This document shows, piece after piece, positions 52,684 through 64,000 of a stretch of 64,000 nucleotides of DNA (position 1 is the first letter of the stretch; the number at the start of each line of letters is the position of its first letter). A program made the position numbers and the translations under genes. The notes beneath the pieces were generated by a model that worked only from the letters and a program-made list of their open reading frames with translations, was not told the DNA's origin and did not search any database. The stretch is taken from positions 53,629,314 to 53,693,313 of the forward strand of contig JAVGWX010000008.1 in assembly GCA_036924085.1 (NCBI GenBank). Direction: 5' to 3'. This DNA comes from Ariolimax columbianus (taxonomy: Eukaryota; Mollusca; Gastropoda; Stylommatophora; Arionidae).

Positions 52684-52928
52684 CAACTGAAATATCAAAT
52701 CGGTTTTGTCTATGGATCAGAGGCATCGCGGACTGCAAAGGAGTTAACAAGCAGGGTGCACGAGATCGTGAATGGCGACCTTGAGGGAATCTGGAGTTTG
52801 AAGTGGTATGATAAGGTCGCAAACGTTGACCTGTGACGCAGGTTAAACCAAATGTCGGTGACGCAGGTTGAACCAACTATGCGAAGTGCCAACTGCGACA
52901 GACTTTGAGATGTGCCAGTTTTGCCATT

Positions 52929-53167
<239 letters not shown>

Positions 53168-53550
53168 GATCTGTTTGATGGAATCCAAGCATCACCAGGA
53201 CACTGGCTCCACGCTACTACCCCCCCCCCTGCCCCCTCCTCCCCCCCCCCCCACTCCCGAAGGTGTATTTCCGCCTTTCCCGCAATCCACTTATCCCATA
53301 TCCAGTCCATGTACGCCTAACGACGCAAGGATTAAGAGCTTGGCAGGTTGGTAACCCTCATTTAAAGAGATCTCAGATAGCCACCTAAGAACTGACGTCA
53401 TATGTTCAAGCTCCTTTCTCACGTGCTGTCACGTGTACCTTTAGCACGACCGCGCCATAGCCTCTGTCTAGCAGAGACGCCTCCGCCATATTTCTCACAG
53501 CTCTGTACGTAACTGTGTAAGTGTGATGATGTATATACGACACTTTGATA

Positions 53551-53551
<1 letters not shown>
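53168..53551. other. Stretch with C-rich run
   Basis: C-rich 53219-53255. No gene recognised. Confidence 0.45.

Positions 53552-53612
<61 letters not shown>
53552..53612. repeat. (GT)n microsatellite
   Basis: Uninterrupted run of about 60 bases of GT. Confidence 0.95.
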
Positions 53613-53614
<2 letters not shown>

Positions 53615-53652
53615 GGCGTGCCCGCGCGCGAGTTGTGTGTGTAGTTATGTGT

Positions 53653-53945
53653 TAGTAGGGGTCGCTGTGGTCGAGAGGTAAGGCACACGCCTCTCAAAGC
53701 TATGAACGGAAACGGCGTGGGTTCGAGCCCAGGTATCAAGGGACCCCTGGTCTCAAATGAGGGGGGACCAAAGGGCCTACATCCTGAATTACCCCCAGTC
53801 GTCTTGACTTATGTCTTGCCACTGTCCTAATGTAGCTCGGGACCAGAGAGTGAGGTCAATGACCAGCGCAGCTTCCTTCTCACTATAACTCAGATACGGA
53901 GCAAGTTGTATATCAAGACAAGACCGTCTGATGTGTCGCCATCAT
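53653..53945 (+). mobile_element. SINE-F copy 2, tRNA-headed
   Basis: Head ggtcgctgtggtcgagaggt (box A TGGTCGAGAGG), cctctcaaagctatgaacgg, then gtgggttcgagcccaggt (box B GGTTCGAGCCC). The body is gggacccctggtctcaaatg, atcctgaattacccccagtc gtcttgac, gtcttgccactgtcc, gaccagcgcagcttcc and ctcactataactcagatacg. The same body occurs in the split minus copy at 37101-37650. The head is tRNA-like but a 3' acceptor strand is missing, and the body marks it as a SINE. Confidence 0.82.
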
Positions 53946-54367
53946 CGCTTGCGACGGACAACTAACTTGTATTTATGTGTGCGAGAGTGTATGTAGTATA
54001 CGTCTATGTGATGTGTGTGAATGTGAATTATATGTGCGAGTATGTGTGCGGTTTTATGTGTGTGATTTGTTTTGTGTGTGTATGGATGATGTGCGAAGAA
54101 TTAGCTTTGACGGCGTCATTATATTGAGCAGCATCACCTATTAGTTGCTAATCATCGAAGCCTGTTTTCCTGCTGCACCACTTTCTGCGTTCCCTATCGA
54201 GAGTTACAATGGCTTAGTCATCTACCAATTTATCTCGTCGTAGATTCATTCTTTCCCTTCAGTTTTATCTTCGATAGTGGCCATCTCACATATTATTCTC
54301 TCTGCATGTTCCATCTATGAAATCATTTTCGCAATTATTGTTCTCTTGGTATTTGCAGCGTTCTTGT
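53946..54367. other. Unrecognised stretch with GT-rich DNA
   Basis: Loose tgtgtg-rich sequence to about 54090, then no recognised feature. Confidence 0.45.
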
Positions 54368-54747
54368 AACCGTTTCTTATCTACAGTCATTCTCATGTAG
54401 TCGTTAACCGTTTCTTATCTACAGTCATTCTCATGTAGTCGTTAACCGTTTCTTATCTACAGTCATTCTCATGTAGTCGTTAACCGTTTCTTATCTACAG
54501 TCATTCTCATGTAGTCGTTAACCGTTTCTTATCTACAGTCATTCTCATGTAGTCGTTAACCGTTTCTTATCTACAGTCATTCTCATGTAGTCGTTAACCG
54601 TTTCTTATCTACAGTCATTCTCATGTAGTCGTTAACCGTTTCTTATCTACAGTCATTCTCGTGTAGTCGTTAACCGTTTCTTATCTACAGTCATTCTCAT
54701 GTAGTCGTTAACCGTTTCTTATCTACAGTCATTCTCATGTAGTCGTT
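54368..54747. repeat. 38-bp x 10 minisatellite
   Basis: Ten units of aaccgtttcttatctacagt cattctcatgtagtcgtt over exactly 380 bp. Only one base difference is visible (cgtgtag near 54661), so the array is very homogeneous. Confidence 0.96.
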
Positions 54748-55655
54748 AACCTTTGCCAGTGTATAGCTGAATTTAACAGACAGAAGTCAAAGCATGCATC
54801 GCATCTTCACAATGAGGGTATCTCTCGTGCAGACAAGGACCAATCAGTGTTCATGCCGTTGAGACTGTGACCGTGATATTGTAAGAATTTCGAAACCATA
54901 ATCGATTGACGGGACCAACTGATTGTATAAGTTGAAACTCAGTCGCTGCTCAAGATTTATAGCTACCATTGTCGTTTTGATTGATAACAAGACCTCGCAG
55001 CGTCTCTTTTTTTATTTGATTAACATGGCACTGGTTAGACACGCTAGCTCTGCAATCAAATGTACCATTAGAATATATATCTTATCTCTCGCAGCACATT
55101 GAACTGGTTCGTATCTCGATCAGGACACATAAGTGTACACACACATCTACGACAATGTGTTACTAACTTCTCAAAGTTAATGAAGACAACACAAGGGTAC
55201 AGCAACCACACAACCATACCCACTCCATCTAGAAATCGAAAAACCCAACCCAACTCCGTCTCTAACACGTCACGTCCCTCCGGCAGTATCTTCTCTGTGA
55301 ATACACTGACGACAGAAATAATCCCGCGGAAAGATGTTCTCGGACCGTCTTACTGGCGAGCTTAGTTTATTGGTGTTATTTTTTGGTTCGACGTATCTCT
55401 CTGGCTCATTAATTCAGCGGACAGGCTGATTAGCCTAGTGCCCGTCATAATACGATTAGGCTGGTTTGTGTAGATAGACGAACGCTCATCTCAATTAAAA
55501 AGGATTGTGAGGCACACGCGCGACTTTGATACAACATGGACGCCGACGAGTTGTGAATGTTAGCAGACGTGGACAATCTTGACGTCAGCAAAAAATGGGG
55601 AAACGGGGAAGCTTTGACTAGGATGGGGACTTGGTGTTGTCTGTGAGTTGTTATG
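54748..55655. other. Unrecognised stretch
   Basis: Open frames of 66-88 codons on both strands near 55070-55365 have no recognisable motif. No repeat family seen. Confidence 0.4.
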
Positions 55656-55921
55656 CGTTGAGCGTGCGTGGGTGTGTGTGTGTTTGTGGGTGAGTGGGTG
55701 TGTGTGTGTGTAGGTGAGTGTGTGTGTGTGTGTGTGGACGTGCTGATATGTGTTGGTGAGTGTGGATGTGTCTGTGGATATGTGTGAGTAGTTGTGTGTT
55801 TCTTAATATGTGTGTACGTCTGAATAAATGTTTATACCTCTGAATTTATGTGTATGCGTCTGAATAAATGCCTATGCGTCTGAATATATGTGGTTACGTT
55901 TCAATCTGTATATGTGCGTTC

Positions 55922-55995
<74 letters not shown>

Positions 55996-56170
55996 CGGTC
56001 TGATTGTGTGTTTGTGAGTTGAGTCTATGAAAGTGTGTGCGTGTTTTGTTTGTGTAAGTATATGTGTATGAAGTGTGTTCTCTTAGCAAATATGTGTGTG
56101 TTAGTGTGTGTGTGTGTATAATGAGAGTGTGTGGATGTTTGTGTACACTGTGAGTGTGTGTGCCTTGTGT
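55656..56170. repeat. GT-rich region with (AT)n and (GT)n cores
   Basis: Loose GT repeats throughout, with an (AT)n run at 55924-55954 passing into (GT)n to about 55993. Confidence 0.85.
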
Positions 56171-56231
56171 ACATTATTTAATTCAAGCACATTCCATAAC
56201 TATGGGGACATGTGTGTGTTCTTTCCAAACA

Positions 56232-58300
56232 GAACACATGTCTTGGCTGTTATTGTTTTCCTATAACATTTGTCTTGGCGGTTATCGTTTTCCGATAACA
56301 TGTGTCTTGGCTGTTATTGTTTTCCTGTAACATGATTCTTGGCTGTTATTGTTTTCCTATAACATGTGTCTTGGCGGTTATCGTTTTCCGATAACATGTG
56401 TCTTGGCGGTTATCGTTTTCCGATAACATGTGTCTTGGCTGTTATTGTTTTCCTGTAACATGATTCTTGGCTGTTATTGTTTTCCTATAACATGTGTCTT
56501 GGCGGTTATCGTTTTCCGATAACATATGTCTTGGCTGTTATTGTTTTCATACAACATGTGTCTTGGCTGTTATTGTTTTCCTGTAACATGTGTCTTGGCT
56601 GTTATTGTTTTCCTGTAACATGTGTCTTGGCTGTTATTGTTTTCCTGCTACATTTGTCTTGGCTGTTTTGTTTTCCTGTAACATGTGTCTTGGCTGTTAT
56701 TGTTTTCCTGTAACATGTGTCTTGGCTGTTATTGTTTTCCTGTAACATGATTCTTGGCTGTTATTGTTTTCCTGTAACATGTGTCTTGGCTGTTATTGTT
56801 TTCCTGTAACATATGTCTTGGCTGTTATTGTTTTCCTGTAACATGTGTCTTGGCTGTTATTGTTTTCCTGTAACATGATTCTTGGCTGTTATTGTTTTCC
56901 TGTAACATGTGTCTTGGCTGTTATTGTTTTCCTGTAACATATGTCTTGGCTGTTATTGTTTTCCTATAACATTTGTCTTGGCGGTTATCGTTTTCCGATA
57001 AAATGTGTCTTGGCTGTTATTGTTTTCCTGTAACATGATTCCTGGCTGTTATTGTTTTCCTATAACATGTGTCTTGGCGGTTATCGTTTTCCGATAACAT
57101 GTGTCTTGGCTGTTATTGTTTTCATGCAACATGTGTCTTGGCTGTTATTGTTTTCCTGTAACATGTGTCTTGGCTGTTATTGTTTTCCTGTAACATGTGT
57201 CTTGGCTGTTATTGTTTTCATACAACATGTGTCTTGGCTGTTATTGTTTTCCTGTAACATGTGTCTTGGCTGTTATTGTTTTCCTGCTACATTTGTCTTG
57301 GCTGTTTTGTTTTCCTGTAACATGTGTCTTGGCTGTTATTGTTTATTGTTTTCCTGTAACATGTGTCTTGGCTGTTATTGTTTTCCTGTAACATGTGTCT
57401 TGGCTGTTATTGTTTTCCTGTAACATGATTCTTGGCTGTTATTGTTTTCCTGTAACATGTGTCTTGGCTGTTATTGTTTTCCTGTAACATATGTCTTGGC
57501 TGTTATTGTTTTCCTGTAACATGTGTCTTGGCTGTTATTGTTTTCCTGTAACATGATTCTTGGCTGTTATTGTTTTCCTGTAACATGTGTCTTGGCTGTT
57601 ATTGTTTTCCTGTAACATATGTCTTGGCTGTTATTGTTTTCCTGTAACATGTGTCTTGGCTGTTATTGTTTTCCTGTAACATGATTCTTGGCTGTTATTG
57701 TTTTCCTGTAACATGTGTCTTGGCTGTTATTGTTTTCCTGTAACATGATTCTTGGCTGTTATTGTTTTCCTGTAACATGTGTCTTGGCTGTTATTGTTTT
57801 CCTGTAACATGATTCTTGGCTGTTATTGTTTTCCTGTAACATGTGTCTTGGCTGTTATTGTTTTCCTGTAACATGTGTCTTGGCTGTTATTGTTTTCCTG
57901 TAACATATGTCTTGGCTGTTATTGTTTTCCTGTAACATGTGTCTTGGCTGTTATTGTTTTCCTGTAACATGTGTCTTGGCTGTTATTGTTTTCCTGTAAC
58001 ATGTGTCTTGGCTGTTATTGTTTTCCTGTAACATTTGTCTTGGCTGTTATTGTTTTCCTGTATCATGATTCTTGGCTGTTATTGTTTTCCTGTAACATGT
58101 GTCTTGGCTGTTATTGTTTTCCTGTAACATGATTCTTGGCTGTTATTGTTTTCCTGTAACATGTGTCTTGGCTGTTATTGTTTTCCTGTAACATGTGTCT
58201 TGGCTGTTATTGTTTTCCTGTAACATATGTCTTGGCTGTTATTGTTTTCCTGTAACATGTGTCTTGGCTGTTATTGTTTTCTTGTAACATTTGTCCTAAA
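56232..58300. repeat. 32-bp x ~64 minisatellite with unit variants
   Basis: The unit is ttttcctgtaacatgtgtct tggctgttattg, in about 64 head-to-tail copies. Variant words mark the units: atgtgtc, atgattc, atatgtc, atttgtc. A distinct type, ggcggttatcgttttccgat aacatg, occurs about six times between 56270 and 57110. Two sub-blocks (around 56477-56713 and 57052-57290) repeat the same order of variants about 575 bp apart. The Met-Cys-Leu open frames are artefacts. Confidence 0.95.
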
Positions 58301-58374
58301 TGCTTTTGTTTTCCCATGTCGTTCATGTTTTGTTTTTTCTTCTGTGAACGTTTAATTTGTTCAGGCAAACCGAT

Positions 58375-58510
58375 AATGCTGGTCACTATATCTCGGAGGT
58401 AATGCGTTTGCTTCTCAAGAAACGAACGATCGAATGTCCTAAACGGTGGTGTTTGAACCTCACATATTCCAAGCGTTCCTTGGTCTCAACGGAAACGTGA
58501 TCGAGGGCAT
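58375..58510 (+). repeat. tRNA-like SINE head, possibly SINE-F related
   Basis: The sequence atctcggaggtaatgcgttt gcttctcaag parallels the SINE-F D-arm/anticodon part. The segment acggtggtgtttgaacctca c is a decayed box B, and ttccttggtctcaacgg resembles the start of the SINE-F body. Too diverged to be sure. Confidence 0.45.
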
Positions 58511-58785
58511 AATCTATCGGAGACAGGCGATAAACTGGAGAGTTCCTTTGGCAGAAAACCATCGAAACGAGCAGGCTGTTAGTTTCTGTCTGGCAGCAAT
58601 AATAAAGGTGATGCAATTCCTACCCAAAAGTGGCCTGCATAAAGTTGAAAAAAGACGGCCCATTCTTCATGCAAAGAAGAAACAGGAAAATCATCTGATT
58701 TTTTGCACACTCGATCGTAAGTCTATACAGAAAGAAAAATGGACGCACTTTGCAGATGGCGAAACAATAAGAGAAAAACTATATA

Positions 58786-59034
58786 TATATATTTTGTTTG
58801 CGTTGCCTTATTTTTCAAATCCCCAAGGCGGTGTGCGTTGCACTGTGTTGTTATTTTGCGCCTGTCGGCCCAGTGCATCCGACTTCAGCATGTATTTTAT
58901 GTAAGGGTCTGCTTCCTCCTGCATTTTCTAAGGGTTTGCTTCCCCGGAGTAACGGCCGGTACTGTGATGGGGATCTAACCCCGCACCTTCGGGTTGTGAG
59001 CCGTGCCACTTAACCACTAGGCCACGCCGTCCCC
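58786..59034 (-). mobile_element. SINE-A copy 7 with perfect duplication
   Basis: A 249-bp minus copy: head ggggacggcgtggcctagtg g (box A intact), box B ggttagatcccc (one change), the body, and the block tgctgaagtcggatgcactg. The perfect 13-bp repeat gaaaaactatata lies at 58773-58785 and 59035-59047. The long open frame 58446-58904 crosses this insertion and is not a gene. Confidence 0.93.
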
Positions 59035-59344
59035 GAAAAACTATATAAATCTATAAACTATGTCAGCTGAGAGTTATGAGTTTAAGAGTTGTGATGCAGT
59101 GAATCCCACTTCATCGCATCATTATTGGCAAAGGAGTGAACAGTTACCTCAATCTGACATAGAGTTTAATGTATGAAGAGGCCAAGAGGTTTCCACAGAT
59201 GAATATGCAAGAACGAGTGTAGGAAGGGGGGGAGGGACGTACAGGTCAACAACCAAGTGATGCATATTACCTGCTCAATATGGGTGGTAATCTTTAGGTT
59301 GAGATCAAATTAAAATGCGGCTGCACTGTGGATGCATATAGTGA

Positions 59345-59562
59345 TAAAAAATAAAGGAAAAAGAAATTGGTTAAAGTTGGTTAAAATTTAAATTAATCAA
59401 AATTTTTTAATGAGTATTTTTAGATACCGCACCTAGACGAGAACACAAACAAAGCCTACATTACGACCAAAAGGCGTTCATCAGTGGCAAAAAATAAAAA
59501 CAATGCTAAACTGGCAAATCAACATATAAGGAAAAAATTGTCTACTTATATGATATAGTGTC
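59345..59562 (-). mobile_element. Penelope-like 3' fragment
   Basis: Colinear with 12265-12440: attaatcaaaattttttaat, gataccgcacctagacgaga acacaaac, cattacgaccaaaaggcgtt catcag and caacatataaggaaaaaatt g. No endonuclease coding is left. It lies in a LINE-R copy in the opposite orientation to that copy. Confidence 0.75.
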
Positions 59563-59930
59563 TATCATCGCGATTTTTCAGGTTGAAGGATAGACTCTAA
59601 ATAGACTGAGATACAATATGCTCATTAAACGAATGATAGGGAATGCGGGTGAATGTACCTGCAGCACTGACAAAATGACTACTGAACATCTGCTTCAAAG
59701 GTGTCCAACATTGGAAGAACGGAGATGCCCCGTGTGGCCAGCACCACTACCTTTTATTGGCAAGCTCTATGAAGTTGGCATGGCCTCAGGCTAACCACTG
59801 CATCCTTCGATGTATTCAAGTTAACTTCTGAAAGTGTGCGACGACGAAGAAGAAAAATGAAGATGAAGAAGGTGGCGGGAAAAAGAAAAAGTAGACAACA
59901 ATTGCAAGTATACGCAAATAAAGACCTCTG

Positions 59931-60875
<945 letters not shown>

Positions 60876-62260
60876 TTCTATCCTTCCTGCTGATTGAGCT
60901 AAACTGACGTCAGCTGATCGAGCTGACCGAAGAGAGCAAGCGGCTCATGCCTGTGCTAGGAAACGCTGCGGTTCTGACAGCCAACGCCCGCCTCAGACGT
61001 GCATGCGCTGCCAGTAATTGTTGTGTGAGCGAGGGAGAGATTCATTCAAATAGAGCTCGTGCTTTATCCGAGAGATACTCGACAGTTACTGCACGGACAA
61101 GTTGTACTCTCCCAACCGAGGATAGTGACTGACAATGAGTACGTAGTCAGACTCAGTTAATAGACTCACATAAATCTAAAGTGTGTATTGCATATTGAAA
61201 TCTGGTAAAAGCTTATATTTATATATCTTGTGCTGGATTCTAGTTCGTAATTTTCTTGTTATTTGTGAAACTTCAAGCTGCCATCGTGTACATCTCGAAT
61301 TATTTTGGTAAGTACTGACTTGTTCTCGTTTTTCTATAGAACATTGCTTTACGTTGTTCAGGTTTACGATGTCCGTATAAATAGTGTTATGCAACAATTG
61401 TATCATACGAGCTTGATTAAATAGCTCTGCAACATTAACTGGATCTGTAGATCAGCGAATTTGTTCATTCTTTTAACACCCTACTCGAGAAACGGGTGTC
61501 AAGTTGTTTAAACATTGGACGACACAAGTTAGGCTATTTTTTTTCTATATTGGATAAAATAAAAACAGTCGGCTACTGCCTCATAAATCGGCCTTTATTC
61601 ATTAACCGCATACAACAGTTTAGTAAACCAAGTAATTGAGAAACGGCCGCAACTATTATCACGGCGGGGCTTTTTCACATTGCTGAGGCCCATTGGGATG
61701 ATTTATAAGGCCGTAATGGTAGTTGACTGTAAACATCCTATACTATTGACATAGAAAGGTGGCCGTAAATGGAGAATATATTATTAAAATTAAAGAAATA
61801 ACTAAACTTACAGTAACCGTAATACTGACTGATATATTTGTGTATATGTAATGAGAGACGGGAACGAGTCAAACAAAAACCATGTAATGTTCAGATTTGG
61901 CCCGGTGGTCTACTGGTTGCTTTAAACTGAACATTATTTGTGTCCTCTGGTTTCTGTATTCATTTTGCTTAATGTGTCGGCTGTTTACAGTTTTGGATAC
62001 ATTGTAAATTCGTATTATTTAGTACTTTTGGATAAATATTTTATTTAAGAAATATCTATGATAATTTATATTGTTTTTCATTGAAAGCAGCGTGCCTTGT
62101 CTACAGAAAGCAATACCCTAACAAAGAAAACAACATATATTTAATATTACAATATTTGATAAAACTCCGTTTCCGTAATATTTCTTTACGTGATATTTTT
62201 ATATTTTCACTGTTATAATATAATACATAGTGATATTTATTATAATTTAATTTTTCAATT
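60876..62260. other. Non-repeat stretch with possible promoter-like start
   Basis: 60880-61140 is GC-richer than its surroundings and contains a perfect CRE palindrome TGACGTCA at 60905-60912. A donor-like word ttggtaagtactg lies at 61305-61317. No downstream coding exon was recognised, so this is only a candidate regulatory or first-exon region. From 61400 on the DNA is AT-rich without recognised features. Confidence 0.25.
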
Positions 62261-62271
62261 ACATGTTCTAT

Positions 62272-63227
62272 GGGTGGGTGTGAGACAGGGATGTATACTC
62301 TCCCCAACACTCTTCAATATATTCTTGGAGAGAATAATGGAGACGACCTTAAACGGACATGTTGGCAGGGTTAAAATAGGTGACGGGCTTATCACAAACT
62401 TCCGATTTGCTGATGATATTGATGTATTGGCAAGCACAGAAAAGGAACTCAAGGAATTGATTGGTAGATTGGATAGAGCGGCCCTGAGTTTTGGTATGGA
62501 AATAAATGCAGATAAAACAAAGCTCCTGACCAATAACATAACAGGGTTTAAATCTGTAATAGAGGCAAATGGGCAGGAACTTGAGGTGGTAAAACGTTTC
62601 AAATATATGGGATCGTTGATCAGCGAAGAGGGATCGAAGCCAGCGGTAATTGCAAGAATAGCACAAACAACAGCGGCGCTGACTCGGCTGAAACCTATAT
62701 GGCAAGACAAGCGGCTCGCCCTCGGCATTAAAGTTGGACTAATGCGCTCTTTGGTGCTATCAATATTTCTGTGTGCCTGCGAGACCTGGACCATTACAGC
62801 AGATATCCAGGGCAGAATACATGCAATGGAAATGAGGTGATATAGAAAAATCCTAAATGTTACATATAAAGATCGTGTCACGAACGTAGTAATACGTCAG
62901 AGAGTTGAAGACGCGATTGGTCCTTTTGAAGATCTGTTCACAGCTATCAAAAGACGAAAGATGACCTGGTGCGAGCACGTCGCGAGGACCAACGGAATTA
63001 CCAACTCGATACTCTTTGGTTCCGTACCGGGACAGGGAGGGCGAGGACGTCCAAGGAAGAGATGGGTGGACAACATTACTGAGTGGTCAGGCCTTCGTCC
63101 CGGTGAGATACGTCAGGCGGCGACAGACAGAGAGGGATGGCGTGGGATTTCGGGAGTCTTCGTGTGTGCCCCAAGGACCAGATAAGTTACGGAATGAACT
63201 GAACTGAATTGAACTGAACTGAACTGA
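62272..63227 (+). mobile_element. LINE-T, 956-bp 5'-truncated RTE-like retrotransposon
   Basis: The perfect 11-bp repeat acatgttctat at 62261-62271 and 63228-63238 flanks it. The insert starts inside motif B and ends with an irregular TGAAC pentamer tail (about 63195-63227). Short microsatellite-like tails and strong 5' truncation are typical of RTE-type elements. The reverse transcriptase reading is broken once only. Confidence 0.92.
62274..63185 (+). pseudogene. LINE-T reverse transcriptase C-terminal half, one stop
   Basis: The frame reads VGVRQGCILSPTLFNIFLER (motif B), ITNFRFADDIDVLAST (catalytic DD), LSFGMEINADKTKLLTNN, VVKRFKYMGSLISEEGSKPA, LVLSIFLCACETWT, EMR, then TGA at 62838-62840. 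In the same frame it goes on with YRKILNVTYKDRVTN, VEDAIGPFEDLFTAIKRRKM, WCEHVARTNGITNSILF, RGRPRKRWVDNITEWSG, ATDREGWRGI, APRTR and a stop. The TGA stands where related copies have a Cys-type codon, so a single substitution broke it. The N-terminal half of the enzyme and the endonuclease are absent. The ATG at 62190 is in flanking DNA and not a real start. Confidence 0.9.
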
Positions 63228-63342
63228 ACATGTTCTATAATATTTTACTTGTTATTCTGTTGCATGTTTTAGCCCTCTGTTTTGAACAATGTTATATATA
63301 CCACCCGTTAATGGGTATAGTGAATGTTGTATACATAAAATT

Positions 63343-63415
63343 ATATTTATAACATATTAAATTGACGTGCCGTTTATATATTTATAACATATTAAATTGA
63401 CGTGCCGTTTATATT
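63343..63415. repeat. 36-bp tandem duplication
   Basis: Two adjacent copies of atatttataacatattaaat tgacgtgccgttt. Confidence 0.9.
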
Positions 63416-63477
63416 TCACGTAAAGTGAATGTTGCATACAACAAATTATAAACTGACTTTCTGTATATATCGCACCC

Positions 63478-63760
63478 GTTGGTAACAAGCCCACGGCTCA
63501 CTTTCAAGCCGTTCTTCCCGGAAACAATCTGCTACCTGTCAGCTTGTCTAATGAGGTGGGAGTCGGCACAATCATCCCCATAGTTATGAGCTAACCGAAG
63601 CGCCTTGCATTGCACTACCGCCAGGATGATACCGATCCACGCTCTTAAGTACGTCTCGGGATGTGAGAAGAGTCACAGCAACCCACCGCCAAAGAAAATT
63701 CTCAAGAGTATTAAACTCACGTACGAGTAACATTAGCCAGAGCATATCCTACCCGTCAAC
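63478..63760 (+). repeat. Element C copy 8 (diverged)
   Basis: Keeps the order ttcttcccggaaacaatctg, aatcatccccatagttatga gc, cttaagtacgtctcgggatg tgag and caacccaccgcc, but is more diverged than the other copies and lacks the CAA end. Confidence 0.55.
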
Positions 63761-64000
63761 ATGTACAACGAGTGTCGCGCACAGCACATTATAAACTGAC
63801 GTATATTATTTCATATGTAATTCCAACCACGTTCCATGTTACATATTTTAGTTTTTACAAAAATGTATATTTATTCTCGCTGATCACTCTCTAGTTACTA
63901 TTTTATTTCTGTTGTAAATGAAAGAGGAAGTAAAAAGCAAACCTTCATATGTGTTAGAACACATATACCTTATTAAGGTAATTTTTTTTTTACTTCCTAT

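Larger units (their letters stand above)
58700..59870 (+). mobile_element. LINE-R fragment carrying SINE-A and Penelope insertions
   Basis: Without the two inserts the plus strand shows a decayed LINE-R 3' half: DALCRWRNNKRK (RNase H third-Asp region, 58740), KLCQLRVMSLRVVMQ, a stop, IPLHRII (59060-59125), MYEEAKR (59175-59195). After the Penelope piece come RLRYNMLIKRMIGNAGECTC, TTEHLLQRCP, WPAP and gtgcgacgacgaagaagaaa as tail. It differs from other LINE-R copies enough to be an older or separate subfamily. Confidence 0.75.

Noticed and set aside
53653..53745. Functional tRNA gene
   Set aside because: Boxes A and B are present, but there is no matching acceptor strand and the following ~200 bp recur in a second copy, so it is a SINE head.
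56477..57423. Cys/Val-rich frames with repeated MCLG words
   Set aside because: By-product of the 32-bp array; frames break wherever unit length slips.
58446..58904. 152-codon plus frame as a host gene
   Set aside because: It crosses the left target duplication and body of a SINE-A inserted in LINE-R; no domain in the part before it.
62255..62881. 208-codon minus frame opposite LINE-T
   Set aside because: Shadow of the plus-strand reverse transcriptase, which has the catalytic FADD motif.

Overview
This window looks like repeat-dominated intergenic DNA from a eukaryotic, most likely molluscan (gastropod) nuclear genome. The reasons are the dense non-LTR retrotransposon relics (including an RNase H-bearing jockey/I-like family), a Penelope-like fragment with a GIY-YIG endonuclease, mariner and hAT-like remnants, tRNA-derived SINEs, long tetranucleotide arrays and many minisatellites. 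The RNase H LINE resembles copies I recall from sea-slug assemblies; that taxonomic guess is inference. I found no intact host protein gene, no rRNA gene, no convincing functional tRNA gene and no bacterial-type operon. Almost every long open frame is transposon coding sequence or a shadow of a repeat.

Repeat families, with labels used only here. LINE-R is the RNase H LINE with a (GAA)n tail (best copy 25067-28673, minus); R2 is a diverged subfamily. LINE-T is RTE-like with a (TGAAC/TGACC)n tail (62272-63227, 38786-39087, 37939-38053). LINE-K lies at 30546-31888, and a fragment with a similar RT at 2046-2300. LINE-N is at 45880-48340 (minus). LINE 3' fragments lie at 7640, 17976 and 35646. 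SINE-A is tRNA-derived (seven copies). SINE-F is a second tRNA-headed SINE. Element B is a ~350 bp retroposed repeat with clear target-site duplications. Element C ends in (CAA)n. Element E occurs twice. Mar-1 and Mar-2 are mariner-derived miniature elements.

Layout. 0-12 kb holds SINE-A, Mar-1, element C, LINE scraps, a 60-bp minisatellite, element B and a second Mar-1. 12-20 kb holds LINE-R fragments, one carrying a Penelope insertion, then three diverged minisatellites. 20-25 kb holds element E, a hAT-like relic and a 38 x 25-bp array. 25-39 kb is a stack of nested retroposons in which target-site duplications give the order of insertion. 39-49 kb holds palindromic Mar-2 elements, LINE-N split by a SINE-A, and a SINE-A whose own 3' segment has expanded in tandem. 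49-61 kb is mostly minisatellite and tetranucleotide sequence, including a ~2.1 kb 32-bp array and ~0.95 kb of (GATA)n. 61-64 kb is AT-rich with a fairly fresh RTE-like insertion.

How the parts relate. The LINEs would have supplied reverse transcriptase and endonuclease. Element B and SINE-A encode nothing, yet show target-site duplications, so they were presumably mobilised in trans. Element B ends in the same AACGAAG(AAG)n tail as LINE-R2, which suggests a LINE/SINE partnership. Element B and SINE-A also share a ~45 bp central block although their 5' heads differ, so a modular SINE superfamily is the best candidate here for something under-described.
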